A DNA stretch of 64,000 bases. It comes from an uncultured Flavobacteriaceae bacterium (GTDB taxonomy: Bacteria > Bacteroidota > Bacteroidia > Flavobacteriales > Flavobacteriaceae). Within the stretch, counting starts at the first letter, position 1. Every line of letters begins with the position of its first letter. A program made the position numbers and the translations under genes. Under the pieces are notes generated by a model that worked only from the letters and a program-made list of their open reading frames with translations, made no database searches and was not told the origin of the DNA. Of the stretch, positions 40,907-50,773 are shown one piece after another. The stretch covers positions 94,360 through 158,359 of the forward strand of contig CALLUG010000035.1 of NCBI GenBank assembly GCA_938011315.1, given 5' to 3'.

Positions 40907-41836
40907 TTAGCGCTGTTGTTCTTTTATTTTTTTAATAACTTCGAGAGGGTCTGCTAAGTAATCTAACCAAAGTGTTTTGTCATTTTTTTTAAACCACGTT
41001 ATTTGTCGTTTTGCAAACCGTCTTGTGTTTTTTTTAATTTCAGAAATAGCAAAATCTAGACTTATATCACGATTTAGGTACCTAAACAGTTCTTTATACC
41101 CAACAGTGTTTAAGGCATTTAGATGTTGATAATCCGTTAAGGTTTTTACTTCGTTTAGTAAACCATGATCAAGCATCTTATCTACACGTTTATTAATACG
41201 GGTATATAGAATTTCTCGAGTTGCAGTTAAACCTATGCTAATGATTTTAAAGGGTCTTTTCGTTTTAGTTCTATTTAAAAACGATGAGTAGGCTTGTCCT
41301 GAACCAATACAAATTTCTAAAGCACGAATGACCCGATGTGGATTACTTATTGCTATGCTGTTATAAGCAAGAGGATCTAGCAATTGTAGTTGTTTTTGCA
41401 AAGCACTTAAGCCTTCTATTTCTAGTCTCTTATTAAGGTTTTGCCTAATATGTTGGTCTACTTCAGGAAAGTAATCTAAGCCTTTTGTTACAGCATCTAT
41501 ATACAAACCCGAGCCTCCTACCATAATCACAACTTGCTTTGTTTTAAAAAGCTCGGTTAATTTACTTATAGCGTCTTTCTCAAAACTACCAACATTATAT
41601 GCTTCTTGTATGGATTTATGTTGAATAAAATGATGTGTTGCTGCAGCTTGTTCTTGTAATGAAGGTACTGCCGTGCCTATTCGCATTTCTTTAAAAAACT
41701 GTCTAGAATCCGCAGATAATATATCCGTATTAAAATACGCTGCTAGTTTTATGCTTAAAGCTGTTTTTCCTATAGCAGTAGGACCTACTATAGTAATTAA
41801 ATAGTTTTGTCCTAATGGTAAGTCCTTTTTTAGCAC
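40907..41836 (-). CDS. miaA: tRNA dimethylallyltransferase MiaA
   Basis: TIVGPTAIGKTALSIKLA, DILSADSRQFFKEMRIGTA, VMVGGSGLYIDAVTKGLD, RRFAKRQITWFKK. Confidence 0.97.
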   Translation of the reverse strand: MLKKDLPLGQNYLITIVGPTAIGKTALSIKLAAYFNTDILSADSRQFFKEMRIGTAVPSLQEQAAATHHFIQHKSIQEAYNVGSFEKDAISKLTELFKTKQVVIMVGGSGLYIDAVTKGLDYFPEVDQHIRQNLNKRLEIEGLSALQKQLQLLDPLAYNSIAISNPHRVIRALEICIGSGQAYSSFLNRTKTKRPFKIISIGLTATREILYTRINKRVDKMLDHGLLNEVKTLTDYQHLNALNTVGYKELFRYLNRDISLDFAISEIKKNTRRFAKRQITWFKKNDKTLWLDYLADPLEVIKKIKEQQR

Positions 41837-41848
41837 GCTTGTAAGATG

Positions 41849-42694
41849 TTAGTCATTGAGTTTGCAACCACAATCATAGCAAAATTCTGCATTATCCCTA
41901 TGATATTCTGCAGCACAGCTTGTACAGGCTTGTGTATTGGTCTGTGCTGTATTACTATTTTTATTTTTTGTGATTTCGGACGATACAATTCCTGTAGGCA
42001 CAGCAATAATACCGTACCCCATAATCATTATTATTGAAGCAATAAATTGCCCTAAAGCTGTTATTGGAGCTATATCACCATAACCTACGGTTGTTAAGGT
42101 AACAATAGCCCAATATACACTTCGTGGTATGCTTGTAAAACCACTATCTTGATTGCCCTCCACAAGGTACATCACTGTTCCTAAAATAATACATAATATA
42201 AGGACAAAGGATAAAAATACAGCAATTTTTGCACGACTTGCTTTTAGGGCTTTAGCAAAGTTTAGAGATTCACCTGTAAATCGTGCGAGTTTTAAAATTC
42301 TAAAAATTCGCATTAGTCGTAATGCTCTTAGTGCAATTAATGAGTGTGATGGTCCTAATAAAACTAAAGATAAATATTTTGGTATGGTAGACAACAAATC
42401 TATAATGCCATAAAAACTAAGTATGTATTTTAATGGCCGTTTTACAGAAATAATACGTCCAATATACTCTATGGTAAATAATATGGTAATTGACCACTCC
42501 GCAATGTCTAAAAAACGATGATACTTAGCATCAAACTGTTCTACACTTTCTAACATTACTAAGACAATACTTGCTAGAATGATGATAAATAATGTAACGT
42601 CAAATAATTTGCCCAAAGGCGTATCTGCTTCATAAAGAATTTCATGAAGTTTAAACCTCCAGTTGGTGTTTGACAATTTGTTTTTCATATTCAT
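41849..42694 (-). CDS. Voltage-gated potassium channel-like ion transporter with C-terminal zinc ribbon
   Basis: S4-like ALRALRLMRIFRILKLARF; selectivity filter TLTTVGYGD; C-terminal CTSCAAEYHRDNAEFCYDCGCKL. Confidence 0.92.
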   Translation of the reverse strand: MNMKNKLSNTNWRFKLHEILYEADTPLGKLFDVTLFIIILASIVLVMLESVEQFDAKYHRFLDIAEWSITILFTIEYIGRIISVKRPLKYILSFYGIIDLLSTIPKYLSLVLLGPSHSLIALRALRLMRIFRILKLARFTGESLNFAKALKASRAKIAVFLSFVLILCIILGTVMYLVEGNQDSGFTSIPRSVYWAIVTLTTVGYGDIAPITALGQFIASIIMIMGYGIIAVPTGIVSSEITKNKNSNTAQTNTQACTSCAAEYHRDNAEFCYDCGCKLND

Positions 42695-42710
42695 TTTAGC
42701 TTCAAAATAC

Positions 42711-44687
42711 TTATGGCGTCTTTTTTAATACAATTAAAGTTTTTGTTTGGGCATTTACAATTTGATTCATAAATAATTTTAAGGTTTCGTAGTATTCAGG
42801 CGGATAAATTGCTTCTGAAAATTTGATAGTTAAAGATAAGGCAAGTGTATTGCCTGCACTTCTAGATACCATTGTGAAACTCCCTTTATTATCAGGAAGT
42901 TTTGCACTTATACTTTTGGGCATATCTACCAGTTTAAAATTTTCAGCAAAATCCATTTTAAACAAATAAGAAAAGGTGTCTTTATAACCAAAATCTATAG
43001 GATAGGTTCGATTTTGAAGTTGAAAAGGATTTGTTTTAAAAAACTTAAATACAAAAGGATCAATATAATAGGTGTCTCCTACTGTATTTATATCGTTTAC
43101 TTCAAGCTCAAAAGTTTCATCAAAATTAGTATTTGTTACTGTTTCACTCTGTACGGTATGTTGATTTACCTTTAAGGCAGTGTGGTTGTTTTCAAAATTA
43201 GTTAAGTAGGTTTCTGGGTTAGAAAAATAAGCTCTTTTTTTTGAAAACGAAGGGTAGCCAGAGTACCGAGATTTTATGTCCACATGCAATGTTGCGTCAC
43301 TATCTAAACTATAGTTAGCGCTATGCTTAATATAGGATGTTTTTTTTGCTGTAATATCTATCCATTTACTGGAGTTCTTAAAGTCTATTAATCTGCCGTA
43401 TTGGTTTAAACATCTAAAAGGAATAACACCAAAAGGAAGGTCTTTTTCGGTGGCATCTAAAAAATAGGTTTCATCGTTTATAATTGCTCTTACAATAACA
43501 TAATTAAAATCTGTAATGACAGGATATACTTTTGTAGCAAAGCCATTATTTCTTGTAGAAAGTATTACTGGTTTTACATCAATTTTTGCTTTTTTAAGAG
43601 CATTATGTAACAAAATATTAATCTCCGCAGAATTTCCTGATTTGTTTTTCATAAGATTATTAATTGATACATTTTTAAACAGGTGATATTTAGTATTCCA
43701 ATTGTAATTGCTTTGGATATACTCATATATCATTTTTGCTTTTTTAAGAGGATCTAACTCCGTTTCAACATCAGTATTCATTATACTTTTTAATGATATT
43801 GATTTAGTTAGTTGTCCGCCAAACTCTGGAGTAGCTCTTAATTCTTTATCTACGTCTTTCCATGTTTTCGAGTATTTGTTTACATTCCCCTTAAAATCTC
43901 TCGATGTGTTCATTTCATAATCAATCCGAGACAAATAATTTTCTTTAGTAGTCATATAATCCTCTTCAACAAATGCAGGGATAGCTTTCATTATATAAGT
44001 TGTATTAACGCAACCTGTACCAACGCCGTCTTGACCAAGTATAATACAGCCTTTATCTAAGGTTTCTTTTTTGTCGTAAAGATCAAGTGTACCAACGAGT
44101 TTTATATTGTAAATGTAAGTTCCAGGAATGCTTGTATTATATTCACTATATAGTTTTGGAATATCACCTTGAAACTCCCAAGGGTGATATTTAAAAATAA
44201 ACGGGGAACTTAATTTATATTGGTAAGTTATTACAGATCCTGCTTTTATATCGGGAAATGTAAATTTCACTAAAGTGTGATTTTCATCATATTGTTCTTC
44301 ATAAATATCTGTAGGTTTTACGTATGTTTTTTTTATCATTCCGTCAACCAAATTATGTGTAACTCCTATAATGTCTTTAATTTTTTCTTTTTTACCTTTA
44401 TTTTTATAAAGTAATATGGAAATATTGGCATTTTTAAATCCTGCTGAATTTAAAATTTTAACTTTCTTTTGTACTTCTGTATGTAACGTACTTAAATCTA
44501 CGTTTTTTGTATTAAAATAACTAGTTCCTTTTTCGTAAAGAACGATCGCATTTGCAGTAGAATCTTTAGAATAAGTATTACGTTTAAGGTCGTTTTGAGT
44601 AACGATATTACTCGCTGAGTTAAAGTCGGTCTGACCTAATGCTTGTAAACTAAGCACTAATAAAAAAACAGAAATAAGTGGTTTCAT
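42711..44687 (-). CDS. DUF3857 / transglutaminase-like domain protein
   Basis: Signal peptide; VTYQYKLSSPFIFKYHPWEFQGDIPKLYSEY; transglutaminase-like region KAKMIYEYIQSNYNWN..NKSGNSAEINILLHNALKKA. Confidence 0.82.
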   Translation of the reverse strand: MKPLISVFLLVLSLQALGQTDFNSASNIVTQNDLKRNTYSKDSTANAIVLYEKGTSYFNTKNVDLSTLHTEVQKKVKILNSAGFKNANISILLYKNKGKKEKIKDIIGVTHNLVDGMIKKTYVKPTDIYEEQYDENHTLVKFTFPDIKAGSVITYQYKLSSPFIFKYHPWEFQGDIPKLYSEYNTSIPGTYIYNIKLVGTLDLYDKKETLDKGCIILGQDGVGTGCVNTTYIMKAIPAFVEEDYMTTKENYLSRIDYEMNTSRDFKGNVNKYSKTWKDVDKELRATPEFGGQLTKSISLKSIMNTDVETELDPLKKAKMIYEYIQSNYNWNTKYHLFKNVSINNLMKNKSGNSAEINILLHNALKKAKIDVKPVILSTRNNGFATKVYPVITDFNYVIVRAIINDETYFLDATEKDLPFGVIPFRCLNQYGRLIDFKNSSKWIDITAKKTSYIKHSANYSLDSDATLHVDIKSRYSGYPSFSKKRAYFSNPETYLTNFENNHTALKVNQHTVQSETVTNTNFDETFELEVNDINTVGDTYYIDPFVFKFFKTNPFQLQNRTYPIDFGYKDTFSYLFKMDFAENFKLVDMPKSISAKLPDNKGSFTMVSRSAGNTLALSLTIKFSEAIYPPEYYETLKLFMNQIVNAQTKTLIVLKKTP

Positions 44688-44697
44688 AAATTTGTTA

Positions 44698-46128
44698 TTA
44701 TAGCGTTATAATTTTTAGTTTTTTGTTTTTTCTAATATAATTTTGAATAATGTGTTGATGGTCTTTATTATGCTCCATAGGGGTTATAAGGGATTCTAGC
44801 ACTTGAGCAGTATTAATTTGGTGATTTAAATTAAAAAAACCAATTCCCTTAAAAATGCCATCTTTTATAAGTACAGCACTTCGTTCGTCTACAGAGCGCC
44901 CTTTATCTATAATTAGGATGCTTTTATTTTCAAAACTTTGGTTACTAATTAAGGTGTTAACACGTTTGTTATAATCGCTGGCACTTTCTTTTAACAAACA
45001 AGCTCCAAGGCATTGTTTAATATTATAATTAAAACAGCCTGTTGCTGTTTTGTCTATTCCTGTTAATTTTAGACAAAGTTCATAGTTTTCAACCATTTTT
45101 AAAATAAACCTTTTGCCATTTTGCGAGTTAGTAAATGTTGTAATTGGTCGTTCTTTTTGGGTTTTTACAGCCAAATTACTTAAGTTTATATAGCCATTAC
45201 TATCGGTATGGGCATATAATCCATGAGAAAAGTAAGAGTGTTTTAAGGCACGGTTAAAGATTGGTTGATTTCTTTTAATTTCTTCACTTTCTTTTAGGAG
45301 TGCAATTAATTCGCTTCCTGTGTCTTGGTAGGTAATACTGGCAACTTGCAGTTGCATTTTTTTTGCTTTAGTACTAGTGTTTATAAAATGTTGGTTAACA
45401 CGTTGTTTTATATTTTTACTTTTCCCTATGTATATAATTTCTCCATCGCTATTATACATATAATACACCCCTGTAACACTCGGTAATGCTTTAATCGTGT
45501 TTAAAAGTTTAGGAGTTATTTTGTTTTTATAATCTTTTTTTACGGCACTTTTTATAATCTCCTTATCTAAATCCTTATCTATAAGCAACTTAAACAATTT
45601 TACTGTAGCTTGTGCATCTCCAGAAGCACGATGCCTGTCACTCATAGGAATACCTAAAGATCGAGTAAGCTTACCCAAACTATAGGATTTTTGGTCTGGT
45701 ATTAAGGTTTTGGACAGTGATACAGTACACAATGTTTCTCTAGTAAAGTCGAATCCTAATCGTCTAAATTCTGTGCTTAAAATACGATAATCAAACAAAA
45801 CGTTATGAGCGACTACAATACAGTTTTTTGTGATTTCAACAATTCGCTTTGCAATTTCATAAAATTTAGGTGCATTACGAAGCATTTTGTTATTAATACC
45901 CGTTAGGTTCACTACAAAGGGTTGAATGTCGCGCTCTGGGTTAACAAGGCTAATAAATTGGTCGGTTATTTGATGGCCATCATATTTGTAAATAGCAATT
46001 TCTGTAATACCCTCTTCGTTGTATTTTCCTCCAGTAGTTTCTATGTCTAAAATTGCGTACAAACGAGGTTGCTTATAAATTTCTGCTGCCAAAGATACTA
46101 CTTCCCACTCTAACCATTGTACTACCAC
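44698..46128 (-). CDS. DnaQ-like 3'-5' exonuclease fused to GIY-YIG nuclease domain
   Basis: LYAILDIETTGGKYNEEGITEIAIY (DEDDh ExoI), then SVTGVYYMYNSDGEIIYIGKSKNIKQRVNQHF (GIY-YIG). Real start may be TTG at 46062, which removes the overlap with yggS. Confidence 0.9.
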   Translation of the reverse strand: MVVQWLEWEVVSLAAEIYKQPRLYAILDIETTGGKYNEEGITEIAIYKYDGHQITDQFISLVNPERDIQPFVVNLTGINNKMLRNAPKFYEIAKRIVEITKNCIVVAHNVLFDYRILSTEFRRLGFDFTRETLCTVSLSKTLIPDQKSYSLGKLTRSLGIPMSDRHRASGDAQATVKLFKLLIDKDLDKEIIKSAVKKDYKNKITPKLLNTIKALPSVTGVYYMYNSDGEIIYIGKSKNIKQRVNQHFINTSTKAKKMQLQVASITYQDTGSELIALLKESEEIKRNQPIFNRALKHSYFSHGLYAHTDSNGYINLSNLAVKTQKERPITTFTNSQNGKRFILKMVENYELCLKLTGIDKTATGCFNYNIKQCLGACLLKESASDYNKRVNTLISNQSFENKSILIIDKGRSVDERSAVLIKDGIFKGIGFFNLNHQINTAQVLESLITPMEHNKDHQHIIQNYIRKNKKLKIITL

Positions 46129-46738
46129 ATTTTATAGCCAAAAGGTAATCGCCGCTCATTCCCATACTTATTGTTTCAAGGTTAATATTGGGGGCTTTTA
46201 TTTCTTTTAATTTGTTGTAAGTGGTTGTTAGGTATTTGAATTCTTTTTCAATTTGTATAGTATCATCGGTAAAAGTTGCCATCCCCATCAAACCTGTAAT
46301 TTTGATGTGCTCTAATTCTGAAATTAATTCTGATTGCATAAGTGCTAGTGCTTCTGTAACAGACATCCCAAATTTAGAGGTTTCTGAGGCAATTTTAATT
46401 TGTAATAAGCAATTAATAACTCGGTTGTGCTTTTTTGCTTGTTTATTAATTTCTTTCAAAAGTTTTAAACTATCTACCCCGTGTATTAAACTTACAAAAG
46501 CTGCAATATACTTAACTTTGTTGCTTTGCAAATGCCCTATCATGTGCCAGTGAATATCTTTTGGCATTTGCTCCTGTTTTTCAACCATTTCTTGGATTTT
46601 ATTTTCTCCAAAAATACGCTGTCCAGCATGGTAAGCATCCATAAGTTGAGAAATGGGCTTTGTTTTAGAGACAGCAACTAAAGTAACCTGTGCTGGAATG
46701 GTCGATTTTATTTTTTCTAATTTTTGTTGTATATTCAT
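46073..46738 (-). CDS. YggS family pyridoxal phosphate-dependent protein
   Basis: VTLVAVSKTKPISQLMDAYHAGQRIFGENKIQEM, WHMIGHLQSNKVKY, SMGMSGDYLLAIKCGSTMVRVGSSIFG. Confidence 0.96.
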   Translation of the reverse strand: MNIQQKLEKIKSTIPAQVTLVAVSKTKPISQLMDAYHAGQRIFGENKIQEMVEKQEQMPKDIHWHMIGHLQSNKVKYIAAFVSLIHGVDSLKLLKEINKQAKKHNRVINCLLQIKIASETSKFGMSVTEALALMQSELISELEHIKITGLMGMATFTDDTIQIEKEFKYLTTTYNKLKEIKAPNINLETISMGMSGDYLLAIKCGSTMVRVGSSIFGSRNL

Positions 46739-47976
46739 TAAAATTCATAAATTGTAATACCGCTTCTTAATTTAGGAATAATATAAGTACTCTTTGGGGG
46801 CATTGTTAAGCCATCATCTGCTATTTGTTTAACTTCATTTATGGTTACTGGTACGAGTCCAAAACCAACTTCAAACTCTCCCTTATCTACTTTTTGTTTT
46901 ATAGACACTAGGTTATTTCTGCCATGAGCATATTCTATTCGGGTGTCATTGCGCAAATCTTTAATCCCTAAAATTGGGTTTAATATTGTTTTGTACAAAA
47001 TTTGAGTATCTAAAGCATCTAAAGATGTTTTAAATTCATACTTTGAAAGCCTTAGGTGTAATGAATAAAATTCGCCATCGAGATACATACTAAACTGATG
47101 TTTTTTTGATGGGGTATAGAGTGTTTCACCTCTATTTTCTATACGGTAATATGTGTCTAATTGTATTAAAAAAGCTTCTTTACTTAAGCCATTTAGGTCT
47201 TTTATTATACGATTAAACTCGTATATTTTTAAATCTGATTCTGACACTAAATAACTCATAAAATAATTATAAGCTTCCTCCCCTGTGTGTTGTTTCGATT
47301 GTTGTTTTAAATCTTCGCATAATAATTGAGATGAGGCAGATCTATGGTGCCCGTCTGCAATATATAGTTTGTCTATAGTTTTAAACTCTTGCTTAATGGT
47401 ATTAATTGTTTCTGGGGTATTAATCATCCATAAATAATGTGTATCTCTGTAAGTGGTTGTAAATTCAAATTCTGCTCTGTGTTGCTGTGTTTTTGAAATG
47501 ATAGCCGAAATAACCGAGTTATCGGCATGGGTTAATAATACTGGTTCTGCATGAAAGCCTACTGTTTTTAAATAATCTTTAAACACATGTTCTCTGTACT
47601 CTATAGTATCCTCATGCTTTTTTATAATTCCGTTTTTATAATCTTCGGTACTTGTGGCTGCAATAATTCCAGATAATACGTAGCCTTCTCGGTTTACAAT
47701 TTTGTACACATAATAACTAGGCTGCTCGTCTTGAACAAATATAGCGTCTTCTTTAAATTCTAAATATCTGTTTTTTACTAAACTATATTTTTGTTTTCCA
47801 CTAATTTCTTGATCGTATTTGTACCCTGGGTTTACAATATGCAAAAATGAATAAGGGTTATGGTCTAGTCTCGCCTCTCTTTCTGCCTGAGTATAGCTTT
47901 GGTAAGATCTAGCGGCGACTAAACTTACTTTGTCTCTAGTAGGGCGAATTGCCTTAAAGGGGATAACTTTGGCCAT
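46738..47976 (-). CDS. DUF1015 family protein
   Basis: VIPFKAIRPTRDKVSLVAARSYQSY, YIADGHHRSASS, GLTMPPKSTYIIPKLRSGI. Confidence 0.92.
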   Translation of the reverse strand: MAKVIPFKAIRPTRDKVSLVAARSYQSYTQAEREARLDHNPYSFLHIVNPGYKYDQEISGKQKYSLVKNRYLEFKEDAIFVQDEQPSYYVYKIVNREGYVLSGIIAATSTEDYKNGIIKKHEDTIEYREHVFKDYLKTVGFHAEPVLLTHADNSVISAIISKTQQHRAEFEFTTTYRDTHYLWMINTPETINTIKQEFKTIDKLYIADGHHRSASSQLLCEDLKQQSKQHTGEEAYNYFMSYLVSESDLKIYEFNRIIKDLNGLSKEAFLIQLDTYYRIENRGETLYTPSKKHQFSMYLDGEFYSLHLRLSKYEFKTSLDALDTQILYKTILNPILGIKDLRNDTRIEYAHGRNNLVSIKQKVDKGEFEVGFGLVPVTINEVKQIADDGLTMPPKSTYIIPKLRSGITIYEF

Positions 47977-48046
47977 ATTGTACTATTTTTTATAGAGTTT
48001 TAAATCTAAATATAGAGCGTGTTACTAGGGTTTAGTGAAAGTTATT

Positions 48047-48934
48047 TCACAAAAATTGTTGCGATACATTTTCTGCTTTTTTACTTTGTGTATAGTCATA
48101 AAATCCTTCTCCAGATTTTACGCCTAGTTTTCCTGCGTTTACCATGTTTACAAGTAATGGACATGGAGCATATTTAGGATTTTTAAAGCCTTTATACATA
48201 ACGTCCAAAATTGATAAGCAAACGTCTAACCCGATAAAGTCTGCTAGTTGCAGAGGCCCCATGGGATGTGCCATTCCTAGTTTCATTACCGTATCAATTT
48301 CTTCTACTCCAGCAACACCATTGTATAGGGTTTCTATTGCTTCGTTAAGCATAGGCATTAAAATTCTATTTGCGACAAACCCTGGGTAATCGTTAACTTC
48401 TGTTGGAATTTTGCCCAAGGTTTTAGAAAGGTCCATAATGCGTTTTGTTACAGTATCGCTCGTATTGTAACCCCGTATAATTTCTACAAGTTTCATTATA
48501 GGTACTGGATTCATAAAATGCATCCCGATAACCATTTCTGGTCTAGAGGTTACTGCAGCAATTTCAGTAATGGATATCGATGAGGTATTGGTTGCCAAAA
48601 TAGTATTGGGTGGGCAAACCTCGTCCAATTGTTTAAAAATTTTCAGTTTTAAGTCTAAATTTTCCGTAGCTGCTTCAACAACCAAATCGGCTGAGGTTAC
48701 ACCTGTAGGAATATCGGTAAAGGTTAAAATATTAGTTAAGGTTTCTGTTTTTTGAGCTTCTGTAATACGCTCTTTAGCAACCATTCTGTCTAAGTTTTTA
48801 CTAATGGTAGCTATACCACGCTTAAGGGATGCTTCATTAATATCTATTAGCTGCACTTTAAAACCATTTTGGGCAAAGCTGTGAGCAATACCGTTTCCCA
48901 TTGTTCCTGCGCCTATAACTGCTATATTTTTCAT
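48047..48934 (-). CDS. 3-hydroxybutyryl-CoA dehydrogenase
   Basis: IAVIGAGTMGNGIAHSFAQNGFKVQLIDIN, ATNTSSISITEIA, GMHFMNPVPIMKLVEII, HPMGPLQLADFIGLDVCL. Confidence 0.95.
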   Translation of the reverse strand: MKNIAVIGAGTMGNGIAHSFAQNGFKVQLIDINEASLKRGIATISKNLDRMVAKERITEAQKTETLTNILTFTDIPTGVTSADLVVEAATENLDLKLKIFKQLDEVCPPNTILATNTSSISITEIAAVTSRPEMVIGMHFMNPVPIMKLVEIIRGYNTSDTVTKRIMDLSKTLGKIPTEVNDYPGFVANRILMPMLNEAIETLYNGVAGVEEIDTVMKLGMAHPMGPLQLADFIGLDVCLSILDVMYKGFKNPKYAPCPLLVNMVNAGKLGVKSGEGFYDYTQSKKAENVSQQFL

Positions 48935-48980
48935 AAAATATTTATTTTTATTTCTTTTCTAAATTAAAATAGTTGACTAA

Positions 48981-49940
48981 TCAAAATTGATTTATAATCA
49001 TTGTAGCCACTCGCAAAGCTTCTGTACCATCGTGTAGTGTTACTATAGGTTTGCTATCGGTAATAATGGCATCCGCAAATGTTTCTAGCTCATCTAAAAT
49101 AGCATTATTAGTGGCTATTGTTGGGTTATCAAAATAAATTTGCTTTTTAACTCCTTCAGCATTTTGAAGAATCATATCAAAATCTCCCGCTTGTGTTGGT
49201 GCATCTTTCATTTTAACAACTTCACATTTTTTCTCTAAAAAATCTACAGAGATATAAGCATCTTTTTGAAAAAATCGTGTTTTTCGCATATTTTTTAATG
49301 ATATACGGCTTGCTGTTAAGTTGGCTACACAACCATTTTCAAACTCTATACGTGCATTTGCAATGTCTGGAGTATCGCTAATTACTGAAACACCACTAGC
49401 AGATACTTGTGTTACTTTAGCCTTTACAACACTTAGTATAATATCGATATCATGAATCATTAAATCTAAAACTACAGGAACATCTGTGCCTCGTGGGTTA
49501 AACTCGGCAAGTCTATGTGTTTCAATAAACATTGGTGATTTTATATCATCTTTAACAGCAATAAAAGCAGGGTTAAAACGCTCTACATGCCCAACTTGTC
49601 CTTTTACATTGCTAGAGGCAACTAATGCTCTAATGGTTTCGGCCTCTGCAACAGTATTAGTAATTGGCTTTTCTATAAAAATATGTTTCCCTTTTGCAAT
49701 AGCTTGCTTTGCGCAGTCGTAGTGCGATAAGGTAGGTGTTACAATATCGACCACATCTACAGCATCTATTAAAGCTTCAATTGTATCAAAAAATGTATAT
49801 CCAAATTCTTCCGATACTTTTTTTGCATTTACCGTATCTGGATCATAAAAACCTACAAGCTCGTATTTTGAAGATTGATTAAGAAGTCGTAAGTGAATTT
49901 TACCAAGGTGACCAGCACCAAGAACACCAACTTTTAGCAT
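48981..49940 (-). CDS. Gfo/Idh/MocA family oxidoreductase
   Basis: VGVLGAGHLGKIHLRLL, GKHIFIEKPITNTVAEAE, MIHDIDIIL. Confidence 0.93.
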   Translation of the reverse strand: MLKVGVLGAGHLGKIHLRLLNQSSKYELVGFYDPDTVNAKKVSEEFGYTFFDTIEALIDAVDVVDIVTPTLSHYDCAKQAIAKGKHIFIEKPITNTVAEAETIRALVASSNVKGQVGHVERFNPAFIAVKDDIKSPMFIETHRLAEFNPRGTDVPVVLDLMIHDIDIILSVVKAKVTQVSASGVSVISDTPDIANARIEFENGCVANLTASRISLKNMRKTRFFQKDAYISVDFLEKKCEVVKMKDAPTQAGDFDMILQNAEGVKKQIYFDNPTIATNNAILDELETFADAIITDSKPIVTLHDGTEALRVATMIINQF

Positions 49941-50085
49941 AGTTTATGTATTTTTTACAAAAATAATCTTTTTTAAACTCTTTTTTATGGCAATTCCTTG
50001 ATAAATATTACTCATATTTTTATGTATTAATAGTTTTTCGCTTTAAAATGTTTAACTATTTTTAGCACTGCAAAATTAAGTCGTT

Positions 50086-50727
50086 TTGGAAGATACATTT
50101 AAGCATAGGGGGTTAAGAAAAAAGCTCGTAAATACCTTAAAAATTAAAGGCATAACAGACACAAATGTATTGCAAGCTATAGGCAAAATTCCGAGACACC
50201 TATTTATGGACTCAGGATTTTTAGACCATGCTTATCAAGACAAGGCATTTCCTATTGGTGCAGAGCAAACAATATCGCAGCCTTATACGGTTGCTTTTCA
50301 AACCCAATTACTACAAGTTACTAAAGGTGATAAAATTTTAGAAATAGGAACAGGTAGTGGTTACCAAACCGCGGTATTGTGCGACTTGGGAGCTAAAGTA
50401 TTTAGTATAGAGCGCCAACAAGAATTGTTTAAAAAAACAAGTAAGTTTTTACCTAAATTAGGCTATTTTGCTAAAAAACTTATTTTTGGCGATGGTTACA
50501 AAGGTCTAGAAAACGAAGCCCCTTTTAATAGTATTATTGTAACCGCTGGCGCACCATTTGTACCCAAACCCTTACTATTACAATTAAAAATAGGAGGACG
50601 GCTAGTTATCCCTGTGGGAAATGAACTCCAAATTATGACTTTGTTTACTCGTAAAGGTGATAAAGAGTTTGAAAAACAAGAATTAGGCGAATTTCGTTTT
50701 GTTCCCTTGCTACAAAATAAAAACTAA
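50086..50727 (+). CDS. pcm: Protein-L-isoaspartate O-methyltransferase
   Basis: TTG start; GAEQTISQPYTVAFQTQLL, ILEIGTGSGYQTAVL, FNSIIVTAGAPFVPKPLLLQLKIGGRLVIPVG. Confidence 0.95.
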   Translation: MEDTFKHRGLRKKLVNTLKIKGITDTNVLQAIGKIPRHLFMDSGFLDHAYQDKAFPIGAEQTISQPYTVAFQTQLLQVTKGDKILEIGTGSGYQTAVLCDLGAKVFSIERQQELFKKTSKFLPKLGYFAKKLIFGDGYKGLENEAPFNSIIVTAGAPFVPKPLLLQLKIGGRLVIPVGNELQIMTLFTRKGDKEFEKQELGEFRFVPLLQNKN

Positions 50728-50773
50728 GACTTCTACCTTATTTTCATTAAAAAACACATGGCAAGTTAAGCCG

